Shown here piece after piece: positions 14,856-27,000 of a stretch of DNA of 32,943 bases. Position 1 is the stretch's first letter. Each line of letters starts with the position of its first letter. The translations under genes were made by a program, and so were the position numbers. The DNA lies in NCBI GenBank assembly GCA_944349515.1, contig CALVNE010000011.1:1-32943 (forward strand), written 5' to 3'. Source of the DNA: an uncultured Clostridia bacterium. Its GTDB lineage: Bacteria; Bacillota; Clostridia; Christensenellales; UBA1242. The notes beneath the pieces are model-generated. The model had not been told where the DNA came from. It saw only the letters and a program-made list of their open reading frames with translations, and did not search any database.

Positions 14856-15284
14856 ATGGCAGCAAAAAAGATTAAAGCAGTTGTTAAATTGCAACTCGAA
14901 GCCGGTAAAGCCACCCCGGGACCACCAGTGGGTTCTTCTCTTGGACCTCATGGCATCAACATCGCGGGCTTTACAAAGGAATTCAACGAAAAGACGGCTT
15001 CTCAAGCAGGATACATCATTCCTGTTGTGATTACTATCTATGAAGATAGAAGTTTCACATTCGTTTTGAAAACTCCACCTGCAGCAGTGCTTATCAAAAA
15101 AGCAATCGCAGTTGAGAGCGGTTCCGGAAAACCAAACAAGCAAAAAGTCGGAAAAATCACGAAAGAGCAGATTAGAAAAATCGCTGAAACCAAAATGCCA
15201 GACCTTAATGCTGGTTCCATTGAAAGCGCCATGAGCATGGTTGCTGGAACGGCAAGAAGTATGGGCGTTGAGGTCGTGGATTAA
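14856..15284 (+). CDS. rplK: 50S ribosomal protein L11
   Basis: L11 binds the GTPase-associated centre of 23S rRNA. The 142-residue product is standard: [20 protein letters not shown] with the Pro-rich switch [16 protein letters not shown], the linker [11 protein letters not shown] and the RNA-binding C-terminus ending [10 protein letters not shown]. The frame is open from 14808 (GTG), but that stretch is the leader hairpin; AAGGAGG at 14843-14849 fixes the ATG at 14856. It is followed after 10 bases by rplA. Confidence 0.97.
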   Translation: MAAKKIKAVVKLQLEAGKATPGPPVGSSLGPHGINIAGFTKEFNEKTASQAGYIIPVVITIYEDRSFTFVLKTPPAAVLIKKAIAVESGSGKPNKQKVGKITKEQIRKIAETKMPDLNAGSIESAMSMVAGTARSMGVEVVD

Positions 15285-15294
15285 GGAGGCAGTC

Positions 15295-15978
15295 ATGAAA
15301 AGAGGAAAGAGATACATTAAAAACTTAGAGGCATATGACAAGTCAAAATCTTACGACATTGGCGAAGCGGTTGACAATGTGCTTAACACTGCAAATGCAA
15401 AGTTTGACGAAACAATTGAAGTGCATGTTAAACTTGGCGTGGACGGCAGAAATGCCGACCAACAGGTTCGTGGCGTTGTTGTTCTTCCAAACGGCACGGG
15501 TAAAAGCGTGAAGGTTTTGGTTATCGCGCGTGGCGATAAGGCAAACGAGGCAACAAGTGCCGGCGCTGACTATGTTGGAGCAGAGGAAATCGTGACAAAG
15601 ATATCTGGCGGTTGGCTAGATTTTGACGTCTGCATCACAACTCCAGACATGATGGGCGTTGTGGGCAGAATTGCCAGAATTTTGGGACCAAAAGGCTTAA
15701 TGCCAAACCCAAAGAGCGGTACGGTTACAAATGATGTTGCAAAGGCAGTTAAAGATGTTAAAGCAGGTAAGGTTGAGTACAGACTCGACAAAGGCAACAA
15801 TGTTCATGTTATCATTGGAAAGAAGAGTTTCGGAAAAGACAAACTTCTTGAAAACTTCAACACTGTTATGGACGCAATAGTTCGCGCTAAACCTGCTGCT
15901 GCAAAGGGACAATATATAAGAAATGTCACCATTGCTTCTTCTATGGGACCGGGAGTTAAGGTTTCTTACAACATTTAA
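15295..15978 (+). CDS. rplA: 50S ribosomal protein L1
   Basis: L1 forms the mobile stalk at the E site and usually represses its own operon. The product has 227 residues, a normal length. Landmarks are [20 protein letters not shown], the signature [20 protein letters not shown] followed by [15 protein letters not shown], and the C-terminal [27 protein letters not shown] precedes the ATG. In most Bacillota rplJ and rplL come next; here the operon ends with a terminator and an unrelated surface gene follows. Confidence 0.97.
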   Translation: MKRGKRYIKNLEAYDKSKSYDIGEAVDNVLNTANAKFDETIEVHVKLGVDGRNADQQVRGVVVLPNGTGKSVKVLVIARGDKANEATSAGADYVGAEEIVTKISGGWLDFDVCITTPDMMGVVGRIARILGPKGLMPNPKSGTVTNDVAKAVKDVKAGKVEYRLDKGNNVHVIIGKKSFGKDKLLENFNTVMDAIVRAKPAAAKGQYIRNVTIASSMGPGVKVSYNI

Positions 15979-15992
15979 TTCCCTATTTAGTT

Positions 15993-16020
15993 AAGGCGGG
16001 GGAATTCCTGCCTTTTCTTT
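15993..16020 (+). terminator. Terminator of rplK-rplA
   Basis: AAGGCGGG (15993-16000) pairs with CCTGCCTT (16007-16014), eight base pairs with one G-T, loop GGAATT, then TTCTTT. Confidence 0.85.
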
Positions 16021-16061
16021 ACTATAATGAAAATTTGTAACAAGCGCGCATATTTTCTTGC

Positions 16062-16198
16062 ACTTATATATAAGCGTCAAAGGAAAATGTGTTACATACT
16101 TATATATCTAAGCAAAAATCTGCTATAAAATCGTCAAAAGTTTGATATATAAGTTTTTCGACATTAAAAGTGCTTTTGTGCATGCATACATTGTATGC
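16062..16198 (+). promoter_or_regulatory. Clustered palindromic motifs upstream of the 1478-aa surface gene
   Basis: ACTTATATATAAG (16062-16074), ACTTATATATCTAAG (16098-16112) and the inverted ATATATAAGT (16145-16154) share one core. CGTCAAAGG and CGTCAAAAG recur at about 16075 and 16132. A GCATAC-ATT-GTATGC hairpin lies at 16184-16198. All are upstream of the promoter, the place for an activator or repressor array, but no regulator is identified. Confidence 0.3.
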
Positions 16199-16246
16199 CT
16201 TGCCACAAAATAATTACGAAATTTTCTAACAACTTTCACATTTTAT

Positions 16247-16276
16247 TTGACTTGTGAGCCTTAACTATATTAAAAT
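16247..16276 (+). promoter_or_regulatory. Promoter of the 1478-aa surface gene
   Basis: TTGACT (16247-16252), 18-base spacer, TAAAAT (16271-16276), 42 bases before the ATG. Confidence 0.75.
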
Positions 16277-16318
16277 GTATATGTTAATTAGGCAAATCAT
16301 TAAACTTGGGAGATTTTT

Positions 16319-19300
16319 ATGAAAGTTAATACAAAAAAATATTCATTTAAAGCCTTAGCAATTGTGCTTGCACTTATGTTCACAGTGCTATTTATCCCTG
16401 TGGGCGAACTTGCTGCTTGGGCAAGGATTGCGGAGGAGTATGCCGACTTTTCTTATATGACAATCGGCACTGAAAGCGAAAAAGTGTCAACAACCGTCAA
16501 CATGGGCGCAACTTACACCATTGCGAATGCTTATATCGGCGGAAGTTCATCGCTTAGAATCGGCGCTATCGAAGGAACCCCTCAACTTGGTACTGTTGGG
16601 GACGATAGGCAAGCTGTTACCCTTGTTCGCTCCGATGTTACGGTAACCTACGGCACCGGCAACAGCACCTCAGAGCCGATTGCAATCACTGAAATTGACG
16701 GTGGAAATGGCGGATATGGCACCTTTGTTGCAGCCGACAAGGGTACCTATACTATCACCTATTCCTATGTTTACAGAATTGGCGATAAGGACTATTATAA
16801 CTACTACGATATGACGGTTGAAAGCGTGCTTTCCACTGTTAATATCAATTTGGAAGATAATGACGAGCGCCTCTTCCCAACCATTATCGACCTCAGTCAG
16901 TTTGAAAAAGACACTGGCGGCAATATAACCAAAGATTTTGATATCCCTGTTCCAACCATAACTGGCGAAAATGGTGACGAGATTGAGGGCTTTGAAATTA
17001 TTGTTGATGAGGCGGATATTTATAACCCAGAAACCGACGGCGCGCTTGAAGAGGGCGAGGAGAAAAACCAACTTCTCGTTTCCATTGTTGGCGGACACAG
17101 CAGTTTGAATGTTAACGAGGGTGAAACAAAATATTTGTCGCTCGATGGTGACAATCTTCCGGTGCTAGACGGCGCAGTGTTCAATGACTCACAGTATAGA
17201 TACTCTGACTACACAATTACCTACCGTTTCTATCACAACGGCAACTTTGTGACCACGCTTGAAAAGGCGTCCACAACGGTATATGAGAGTTTGTATGAAA
17301 ACTACACTGCAAGCAACTTGAAAATAGAGCCAACCGAGCAGTTTGCTACTTCTGTTCAACCGGGCGTTGAGCAAACTTTGCCGGGCATTACGGTGACCAC
17401 TTCAAGTGGCATGAACAGACAAAATGTTTCCAACACTGTTGACGTTTTCTACAAGTTAAAGGTACAATATAAAACCAGCGCGGGTGGCACTTATAAAGAC
17501 CTTGACAAAGCCCTTTATAACGGCGACGACACAACAACTGAGGACGATGTGCTTGACGAGAGAGGATATCTAATTGATGTTGAGCATTTCACACCGTTGC
17601 AAGAAGGCTACTACACCTTTATTTATGAGGTATACGACATTTACAGCGACCTTGCGGGCGATCCTGTTAAGTCTACCACTGCGGGGCAATACGAGTGGAG
17701 AAACATAAGAGATACTCAATCTCCAACCGCTGTTGTGTATGACGCGTCTGTTCGCAAGAATGACGAGCCAACCTATGAGGACGCTTCTTCAAAACTGAAA
17801 ACAAACGCTTATCCTAACGGCGTGATTATCTATGCTGTCGGCGTTGATGACAACATTGCCACTCCAACCACGGCAACATTGAGAAGGGTGGTTTACGCTA
17901 ACTCCAATGAACTCTTCACTATCGAAGATTACGATGCTTACAACCTTATCTTCAACTACAAGGCAACAAGCACAACCACTACCGACGCATACCAAAACTT
18001 CATTAACAACAACTATCTAATAAGAAAAGACCTCATCGCAAAGGGTCTTATCACCACAAGCGAAGATGACACCGACACCGTTAATAGCGACCAAACTTTG
18101 CTTGACGAATACTTGAAAGAAAATTACTACCTTATCGTCATTGATAAAGGGAATTATAGCGAAATATTCAGATATTTCCAAGATGTGTTCACCACAATTG
18201 AAGGCGTGACTGATGCAGAGAGTATGCTTGCTTGGATAAGCGAGAAAGAGGCAGACAACAAAACTTTGGCACACATGGACGAAATGGTAGAACTAGGCTT
18301 TGCTTTCATAGACACGGAAAAGACTTTCGGCGCTTCTTCAAATAACGGCGGTTTCAACTTCACAACCTATGAAATCAGATACTTCGCAAGCGATGTTGCT
18401 GGAAATTCCAACTACACTCCAAGAAGCATAAGTTTAAGAACAACCGATGATTTGGACGCACCTGTGCTTAGCCTTACAACCACTTTCCAAGATACTTACC
18501 TTCCAGAAACAGTGGTTACCTTTGAGGCTCCAACTGCGACCGACCCAAGCAACACTAACAATAACTACGACTCTTCTTCGAGAATGACAGTTAGAACTTT
18601 CTATCGTCTTTTGGGTGAAAAAGGCGTGTTAGAAGTTAAAGACGGCGACGATGTACTTTCCATACATGATATGGAAGATATCTTCAATGACCTTACTACG
18701 CAACAAGACCGCACTGATAGCAACGGCATTGAATATGCAAACCTCTATGCGGGCTACCATACCGCTGGAACGGACAACGACGGCTATGTTGAACTCACCG
18801 ACAGTTCGCTTTCTGAATTCTCCATTGACCTTTCAAAGGTTGAAGGTGTGACTAAGGTGCAAATCTTCGCATATGCATATGACGACGCTGGAAATGTCGG
18901 CGTGATTGGTCGCGAATTTAATGTGGCAAATGCCATTGATACAGCCGTTCCAAACTTCAAGCCGGCTAACGGTGTGGAAATGCCAGAGGAGGCTATCTAC
19001 GAGCAAAATGCCGACGTGGAACTCCCAACAATCACAATTCGTGACGATTTGGTTGACTATGTAAGTTACAAAATTAACATCAGTCATGTGAACACCGACG
19101 GCACAAGAACAAGAATTTCTAATCCATTAAACTCCACAAGTTACTTCGACACACAAAATTATACCTACACTGTTAACGGCGGAACTTTTGTGGCACCGTT
19201 CTCGGGCGACTACTCCGTGGCAACAGCCATGAGAGATAGCGCTAACAACACCATTGTGGTGTTCTCGCACTATACCGTTGCAAGCACCATAATCGTGCAA

Positions 19301-20755
19301 GACCCAGTAATTAGAACAACCCTTGAAAGTCAAACGGTGCAAATTGACGATAACCCTGTCATCAACATTCCGACTCCAACTGTCGACTACTCGATTGACA
19401 ATTCTGTTGACTACGACACATACATGGCAAACACCGACGCTTTAAGCCCAGACTATGTTGTTGTCGGCGTTGACGAAAATGGTTATGCCACCGACTACTC
19501 GGTTGCTAACTCGCAAAAATATTCCTTCACTCCAACAGCAGAGGACGTGGGAAGTACGGTAAAACTTTACTATGAAGTTAGACTTCAAGTGTATAATCCA
19601 AGCGAAGTGACCTATCATGAAGGCAGTTATAGCGACGCTATCTCAGATGAGGTATTCGGCACAGACTACTTCACTATTGTTGAAGGTGACGGCGCTACTA
19701 GAATTAAAACTGTGGACGAAAATACTCTTAAAATTAGGTATACCGACAACAATGTATACTACGCTGTTAAGGACGAGGACGGCACTGTAAGTGCTTACAC
19801 CGAGGCTGACTACCTTGCGGGAAATATGAGTGAAGGAACTGATGTTTCAGACACTACACTTGCAAGTTTAGACCTTCTTTCCTTGTTCACAAACGTAAGA
19901 ATGTTTAAGTTGACAAGCGACATCTACAACATCACCGTGCAAGACACACAAGGACCTGTTATCGACGAATTCGACTACGGCACACGCACAATATCGCAAG
20001 CGCAACTTGATGCCGGCTATTCCTTAACCATTCAAGGTTTAAGAGGCAAGGCTCACGATGCTAGCGGAATTGACTACGAGCGCTCGACAATCACTGTTAC
20101 AACCGAGTATCAAGAGAACGGACAAACCTATAATCCAAGTCAAACACTATCAGAAACTGAAGTTTTAAATGGTAAGGTGATGACGCTGACAAGAAACGGC
20201 ACTATCACAATCAGATACACCGTTTACGATAATAACGGAAATTCTTCTTCACAAGAAGTTGTGATTAGAGCGGGCGACGTTACAAAGCCAAGCGTTAACG
20301 TTGTTGGCATTGACGAGGAAGATTTCATAAAGTCAAGTTATGCTCTTTCCGATTTCGAAGACGGACTTTTTACAATCAATCTTGAGTATTTAGATTTTGA
20401 AGACCCGGGCACCGATAAAAATGACCTTAAGGTTGAATATTCGCTCGTTAACAAAGACACAACCGACGAGGAAGAAGGAACAATAACGCCGGAAACTGAG
20501 GTTGAGGGCAAGTCGATAACCTACAAAATCACCGAAACAGGCACCTACACATTCACAGTGACTGTTACTGACCCATCTGGCAACTTCTATCCACGCGAAT
20601 TTGAGTTCACTGTTACCGATGAAGCGCCAGACGCAACAATGGTTTACCAAATTGTGGGAACAGTTCTCATTGTTATAAGCGTGCTTGTACTTGCGGGCGT
20701 AATTATCTACTTCGTTGTTTCCAAGGTGAAACTCGACAAGGAATTGAAGAAATAA
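16319..20755 (+). CDS. Large membrane-anchored surface protein with Ig-like repeats (1478 aa)
   Basis: The protein is exported and held by a C-terminal helix. The signal peptide is KALAIVLALMFTVLFIPVGE (about 11-30). The body is beta-rich (TYTITYSYVYRIGDKDYYNY) with recurring Ig-like or cadherin-like ends of the form D.aGN or D.sGN followed by a D..pP-type linker. Examples are DVAGNSNYTPRSISLRTTDD (about 690), YDDAGNVGVIGREF (about 853), YDNNGNSSSQEVVIRAGD (about 1303) and TDPSGNFYPREFEFTVTD (about 1416). The membrane segment IVGTVLIVISVLVLAGVIIY (about 1445-1465) and tail KVKLDKELKK follow; there is no LPXTG. It contains no cysteine that I can find and is rich in Asp, Thr and Asn. GGGAG precedes the ATG. 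It has its own promoter and converges with an even larger protein of the same design. The ligand is unknown. Confidence 0.88.
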   Translation: MKVNTKKYSFKALAIVLALMFTVLFIPVGELAAWARIAEEYADFSYMTIGTESEKVSTTVNMGATYTIANAYIGGSSSLRIGAIEGTPQLGTVGDDRQAVTLVRSDVTVTYGTGNSTSEPIAITEIDGGNGGYGTFVAADKGTYTITYSYVYRIGDKDYYNYYDMTVESVLSTVNINLEDNDERLFPTIIDLSQFEKDTGGNITKDFDIPVPTITGENGDEIEGFEIIVDEADIYNPETDGALEEGEEKNQLLVSIVGGHSSLNVNEGETKYLSLDGDNLPVLDGAVFNDSQYRYSDYTITYRFYHNGNFVTTLEKASTTVYESLYENYTASNLKIEPTEQFATSVQPGVEQTLPGITVTTSSGMNRQNVSNTVDVFYKLKVQYKTSAGGTYKDLDKALYNGDDTTTEDDVLDERGYLIDVEHFTPLQEGYYTFIYEVYDIYSDLAGDPVKSTTAGQYEWRNIRDTQSPTAVVYDASVRKNDEPTYEDASSKLKTNAYPNGVIIYAVGVDDNIATPTTATLRRVVYANSNELFTIEDYDAYNLIFNYKATSTTTTDAYQNFINNNYLIRKDLIAKGLITTSEDDTDTVNSDQTLLDEYLKENYYLIVIDKGNYSEIFRYFQDVFTTIEGVTDAESMLAWISEKEADNKTLAHMDEMVELGFAFIDTEKTFGASSNNGGFNFTTYEIRYFASDVAGNSNYTPRSISLRTTDDLDAPVLSLTTTFQDTYLPETVVTFEAPTATDPSNTNNNYDSSSRMTVRTFYRLLGEKGVLEVKDGDDVLSIHDMEDIFNDLTTQQDRTDSNGIEYANLYAGYHTAGTDNDGYVELTDSSLSEFSIDLSKVEGVTKVQIFAYAYDDAGNVGVIGREFNVANAIDTAVPNFKPANGVEMPEEAIYEQNADVELPTITIRDDLVDYVSYKINISHVNTDGTRTRISNPLNSTSYFDTQNYTYTVNGGTFVAPFSGDYSVATAMRDSANNTIVVFSHYTVASTIIVQDPVIRTTLESQTVQIDDNPVINIPTPTVDYSIDNSVDYDTYMANTDALSPDYVVVGVDENGYATDYSVANSQKYSFTPTAEDVGSTVKLYYEVRLQVYNPSEVTYHEGSYSDAISDEVFGTDYFTIVEGDGATRIKTVDENTLKIRYTDNNVYYAVKDEDGTVSAYTEADYLAGNMSEGTDVSDTTLASLDLLSLFTNVRMFKLTSDIYNITVQDTQGPVIDEFDYGTRTISQAQLDAGYSLTIQGLRGKAHDASGIDYERSTITVTTEYQENGQTYNPSQTLSETEVLNGKVMTLTRNGTITIRYTVYDNNGNSSSQEVVIRAGDVTKPSVNVVGIDEEDFIKSSYALSDFEDGLFTINLEYLDFEDPGTDKNDLKVEYSLVNKDTTDEEEGTITPETEVEGKSITYKITETGTYTFTVTVTDPSGNFYPREFEFTVTDEAPDATMVYQIVGTVLIVISVLVLAGVIIYFVVSKVKLDKELKK

Positions 20756-20907
20756 TTGAGATTGATAAGACCTTTATGAAATCTAAGAAAATTTAAATTA
20801 TTATTGAGCCTCAAATTGTTGCAATAAAGAAGTGTTTTACTTTAAAATAGCACTTTCGAGCAAGGTAGATAATTTGAACTATCGGAAATTTCAATAAGAT
20901 TATCAAT

Positions 20908-20953
20908 AAAAATCACTAGTTTTGGAGCGCGCTCCAAAACTAGTGATTTTTTT
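20908..20953. terminator. Perfect 22-bp palindrome, bidirectional terminator between the convergent surface genes
   Basis: The arms 20908-20929 and 20930-20951 are exact reverse complements with no loop, centred on GCG|CGC and ending in ATTTTT on the plus strand and ATTTTT on the minus strand. It therefore terminates transcription from both sides. The remaining bases of this 316-base gap hold no visible gene. Confidence 0.9.
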
Positions 20954-20960
20954 GCATTAT

Positions 20961-20999
20961 AAAAGCGTATTGAATAATCGATACGCTTTTATCTTTTTA
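20961..20999 (+). terminator. Second hairpin terminator in the convergent gap
   Basis: AAAAGCGTAT (20961-20970) and ATACGCTTTT (20981-20990) form ten base pairs with a ten-base loop, followed by ATCTTTTTATT. Confidence 0.7.
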
Positions 21000-21071
21000 T
21001 TCCTTTGTGCTTAAATTCTCATAATGTTAGCCTAAAAATTGAATTTAAATGCCTAATTTGACAGATCGAAA

Positions 21072-24000
21072 TTATTTGACTTTAATTCGCTTTCTAAGCA
21101 AGATAACAATCACCACAACGCCTATCACAACAACTATGGAAACGACAATTGCTATGATTGTTGCCGCGTTGAATGGGTCCTCTTTGATAACTTTATAACT
21201 GTAAAGCACAATCCCTCGTGGAGATACAAGTTGAATGAAGTAGGTGTTTGCCTCATTTATGCTGTGGGTCTGCACGCCGGTTGATTGGGCGTTAATCTCG
21301 TAAGAATAGTCGACCACTCTGTTTCCAGCGTCAGTGTAGTGAACCACCTGCACCGAACTTGCGCCAAATTCGCTATAGACATTTGCAGTGTTAAAGGTGA
21401 GGGTGATTGTCGATTTCGTTGTTGCGCCTTCGCTGGTGTTAGAGAAGATTAAATTTTCAGTGCTAGCGCGAATTATCACTTGGTAGGTCCAACTTGTTTT
21501 TGTGTTTTCACTTTGATACATTCTTTCGTTGGAGTTGACGGTTATGGTGTATACGCCTGCGCCGGTTTTCTCGTCAAGGTAGGAAAGTGCGAGTTCGGCG
21601 AGGTAGTTTTGCCCGTCCACCGTGATAGTTTTCATATCCAAAGTGCTTAGGTAGGTCGCGGTCATGTCTACACCGTCCTTAATCACCTTTTCTACATAAT
21701 AGTTGGAATATTGATTTAGAATGTAGGAATAGCGATATTCGTCCGGATTGGATATTGTGAAGGTGTAAGTGCGGGTTTGTATAGTCTCGTTATTGACATT
21801 CGAATCAGCCGAGAAGGTCACGCTGTAGTATCCCGGCGAAGTGAAGGCATACGACCTTGAGTGGCTATCGTAGGTGTAGCCGGTGTAATCAACATTGTTG
21901 CGCTTAACGGCAATGGAAATGTCTTGCTCAGTGTAGTAATTTAAAAGGTTAGTGTCAATTGCCAAAGTAACATCACTGTTGTAGGTTGCCTCCGAAATAG
22001 GCTCGGTGGTGACAACCTCTTGCGTCTCAGAATCTATATAACTCAGCGTAAATGGTATGTCTTTCAAGAACACAAGGGTGAATTCGCTTGCCTGACTTGT
22101 GGTGCCTTTGCCGAAGGTCATGCGGTTACCCGACTTATCCACAAAGGATATTCGGTAACTGCCCGAGCGAGTGATGTAGGTGTAGTAAAATTCGTTGCCG
22201 TTGGAGTCTATCTCGCTGTAAATTGTTGGAGTTATGGAAACGCCGTTTTTTGTAAGTTCTATGCCTATGGTGTTTTCCTTTATGGCGTAATATTTCGACC
22301 ACTCAAGCCTCAGTTGGTCAAGCGATGACGAGGTTGCTGAAACGATGTATGCAAGGCTGGACTGCGAAATCAAATTTTGGTTTATGTTTATATCGCCAGA
22401 GTAGTTGTAGGTGTAGAATGCTGAAACGATGCTGTCAGTTGGCTCGATATATGTTATCGCGATGTCGGTGCTGAAGTTTGGAACGTTGGTGAGTTCTGGT
22501 GGTCTGTTATGGTTGTCGTCAAATGAATTGCTGATGTGGTAGACGTAAGTTCTCACATTGTCGGCGTCGGTGTAATGTTTAACCTCACTCCAAATGACGT
22601 ATTGCTCAGTGTTGGTGACAATCTGCACTCTGCCAGCACCGTCTGCGGTCGCCCTATCGATATAGTTGACATTCACAATGTAGTGGTTAGGGAATTGCGA
22701 ACGCCCGTCAGGCGAGGTGTAGGTGTAGCCCGACCTTTCAACCACGCGTGTTTCGCCATTTTCGTCGGTGAGTTGAATGTAGTAGGCAGTTTGCAAGGTC
22801 GAGGTTAAGGTGAATTCATAGATATAACTTTGTGGCACAAGTTCGAAAATGTACTCGCTGTTACTTAACTGATTAAATAGCGAGTTTTGCATGATGTAGT
22901 CCATATCGTACCACACTTTGAGATAGTAGGTGATTGACTCCTCTTCCTCCGGGCAGGAGATGATTGTTCCGCTTGTCACTTCCTCAAAATTCACATTGTC
23001 GATGCTTAAGTAGTACTTTATCGGAATTAAGAAGTTGGAGCCCGATTCGGCGTAAATCAAAGTCACTCTGGAGTAGAAATCAACCGCTGTGGTGTCGATG
23101 CCAAGCACGTTTGCGGTCACATTACTGCCGTTTGAGGTTAGATAGAATTGGTTTTCCGTTGTTGTGCCGGTGGAAGTGGTGGTGTCAGGACGCGCAAGTT
23201 GATTGTTTAGAATGAAGTAGATAGATTTGGGTTCAATCGTTTGCACGGCAAGTTCTGGGTCATATTCGTAAACATCATACGCGTCAATTCTAAATTTATA
23301 TGAGTAGTTGCTGGTTGCTTTTGCGCTGTAAACATTTCTTAAAATTGACCCGTCAACATATTGAGTGAGCAGTATTGGCGCGTCCGTGTCGGCACTTGTT
23401 AGGTCGCCTAAAATTCTGTTGTAAACATTAGAATTTGCCTCTTTTTGATAGATTTCAATGGCATATTTGTTGGTGTTGTATGTGAAAATGAAATCGTTTT
23501 CGGTGATGTATGTGAGGTTATTTTGGTCTTGCCTATCATAGAAGGAGTATAGGGTGCTATTACTGCTGACCTCTTGATAGCCGGTTGTTTCACCAAAGAG
23601 GTGCATTTCGCGATATTCATATCCGTAGTTGTCAACAAATTCATAGATGATTCTTGTGTCGCTACTAAGTCCACGAAGGGTAAGTTCAAAGATGATGTTG
23701 GCGCCGGACGTGGAAACAGTCACATATTCATTGCTTGCAAAGCCGTCGGCGTAACCAAGCGGGTTGGAATTTTGATAATAGACCACTTCTGGCGAAACGC
23801 CGGTGATTTCAGGGGAGTAAATTCTCATATAAGTTAAGTAAGTCTGCGCGGTTGTGGTGCTGTTAATTGCCTCGAGGCTCGGCTGAGATATTGAAATGTA
23901 TTCACGGCTTGCAGAATTAGAATTTGTGTAAGTTAAGGTGTCGATGCGCGTGTTGATGTAGAAACTTTCGGTCGTATTGCGCGTTGGGTCATAGAAGGTA

Positions 24001-27000
24001 ATGGAGTCCTTTAGTCTACTATCCTTGCTTCCGTCAATTATGCTGTCAATGGAAACCGCTTGCAAGGTTAAACTGCCATTGGAGGTGCCGGTGATTTGGT
24101 ACACCATGCCGTCGGCGAGCCATGGCGAAGAGAGGTAGTAGGTTGGTACCAAAATTTCATCTTCGTAACTATCCACTCTGAAAACCACCCAAGCATTTCC
24201 GAAATAGTTGAGGTCTAATAAACTGAGACCCGGTCTTGCGTAAATGCTTAGAAGCGCGCCGTGTGCGGACTGTTTTGCGTCCACATAGTCTGCCCTAGAG
24301 AAGAAATCGTCCTCACCATTTCTGGTGTATTCAATGAGAGGATAGTTTTCATCGCGGGAGGTGTAGTCCACAACATAAATGGTGTAGATTGTCAAGTTTC
24401 CGGCAAGGTCGCTTTCCACAATTTCATAGTAAGTGTCGCTTGCAAAGGCGTCTAAAGAGGAAATTAAACTATATTCACTTGCGCGGAAGGTGTTGTAGGT
24501 CGCTTCGGTGTGACTTTCGGAGTATTTATCAACGACTTTATAATAGATGTAGTTGCTTTCGCTTTGTGCGGTATTTTTAAGAGTGTTTATAAAACTTGCC
24601 TCCATCGCGTAGGAGTAAAATTGGAAGGTGCCAGAGTCAGCACTTCTGTTGCAAGTTGTTTCGCTGTAATTTTCCACCGCGTCGCCGTTAGCGTCCTCTC
24701 TGATTCGGAAATCGTCATAGGTTAAGAAGTCGGTTAGGTAAAAGTTGCCTATCACGCGGTTTACAAGGTTGCCAATATTGGTGTAAGGCGCCTCACGGTC
24801 TATCAAAATGCGCTTGGTCACAGTGCTGTAATAGGCGTCATTGTGATTTTCGTATTGCATGGTGATGTCCACATAATTGCCATGCTCAACAGCGCCGATG
24901 CTTGTTAAATTTAAATTGCCGTAGTAGGAATTTTGCGAGGAGCCGTGACTGACGAACAACTTATCTGCTGTCATCACCGTTGCCTCTCCGCCGTTGACGG
25001 AAACGGTGAAATGCTCTATGTCTATTTGCGCGCTGTAACTTGAGCGTGGCACACTCCAAATAAGTTGAATGGCTTCTTGATTGGTGTGGTATACCGTTCT
25101 GCCGTTTTCAGTTGTGGAGTTAAGTGGAGTGCTTCTTGTGGTGCGTGCTTCAAAGTCAGGCGTAGTGCTTTCAATGGTGAACCCAAAGGTGGAAACCTGT
25201 TCAAACGATGTGGCACTGCCATAGCCTTGATAAATTTCCACTTCATATGTTCCCGCCTCGGTTAGCGCTTCGAGAGGACTGCCATTTCTGTCGTAGAAGG
25301 TCAAAAATCCGTGTTCGCTTTCGGCGTTGGTTGGGTCAGGATTGTCAAAAGTGGTGGTAGTGCGATATAGAAGAGTGCGGGTGCCATCCGACGAAGTGCG
25401 GTAAATTTGCGCGAAGAGTAAGTATTCGTCGATAAGCACGTTGCCGTTTTCGGTCACAGTAATGTCATCTCTATCAAGGTTTGTGCCGTCTAAATTATAG
25501 TATGAATTTTGCTCGACATCATATATAGCCTCGTAATAATATTCATTTGTTGTCATTTGCTCGCCGTTCTCGTCATAGGCTAGCACAGGCACTTTTTTAG
25601 CGTACTGCGTAAATTTGTAAGTTGGCACATAGATTTTGAGCGGTAATTTATTTGTAACTAAGTTAAAGTTGTCGCGAAGAGTGGTGCTGTTTTTATTTCC
25701 GTCTGGGCTATCCGGGAAGGTTATCACAAGGTTGGTGTTCGTTCCGCTATCATACATTGCCACGAAAATTTCACCGCCCACCAAACTTTCAGAATGCGAA
25801 GTGGTGCCTTCGTTTATATTTTCCGGCTGAGAAATGACCTCATTTCTGTCGACGTATAGCACATATTTTCGCACCAAATAGTCGCTGTTTCTATCGAAAT
25901 TTCCAGAGGAATCGTATGTTCTTGTAATCACATACATTCCTTCGCTGGTCATGCCGTCATTTTCTAAAAGTTCATCCACTTGCGTTGTGGTGTTTTGAAC
26001 ATTTGAGTAAACATATAGTTCCGGTGTGGAGGTTGGCGATGTGCTTAACTCGCGGTAGTAATAGGTTATGCCGTTTTCGTCGGTGGACTCCTTTTGAATA
26101 TAACTGTAATATTCAAGTGTCACGCTGGCAATTTGCACCGTTGTTGCGTCCTCGGCAACCGTTGGTATGTAGGAAACATACACAAGGTCAGAGATGTTTA
26201 TTGGCGAAAGGTAGGTGGTCAAGGTGGTTCCGTCTTCGCTCACTTCCATAAGGTTGCTTGCGAGATAGACATTTTCCATTTCGCCGGCGGAATTTTGTTC
26301 TTGATAGTAGATTCTAAATTCAGAGGTGTCAAAACTTATCGTCACATTTTGCCTAGCACTGTAATATCTTGTGTATTGGATTGGGCTTGTTAAGGCGGAA
26401 TCCCTGTCATATGCCTCATTGCTTTCGTCACGAATTAAGATGCGATAGGTATATTCGGTGTTAGCCACCTCAAGTGTTGTGGACTTTGCACGACCGGCGT
26501 AATTTGCTGAGGTGTAGTTATTGCTTCCATTTTGTGTTTCATAAACAAGGTCGTCGATTTTAAACGTTAAATATGGTCTTGTGCGGGTGTCGGTGAACAC
26601 ATCGCTGTATATAAACTGAATGTTGTTTTCGGCGCGGAAGAGGTCATAGAAGGCGGTGTAGATGTCAAGCGAGGCGACGCCATTGTGGTCTTTGTAAACA
26701 TCAAAATTATAAGCACTTTCTTGCACCGAGTTGATATCGACGCTATTAAAGTTGATTGCGCCAGAAGTGTCGCTTATCGCAAGTGTTTTGTAATCTCCCC
26801 AATAGAGGGTTGAGGTTTCGGAGATGTAGTGATAGGAAGGAACAAGCGAGTACTCATCTCCCGTTTGCAAAGCAAAGAGAGGCGAGGTTTTATCGATGAT
26901 AAAAATTTCAATTGAGCGGTTGCCTGCGCTATCAAAAATTTCAAACACATAAAGCCCTTGTGAAGAAATTAGATATTGGCTTGTTGTTGTGCTTTGCCCC

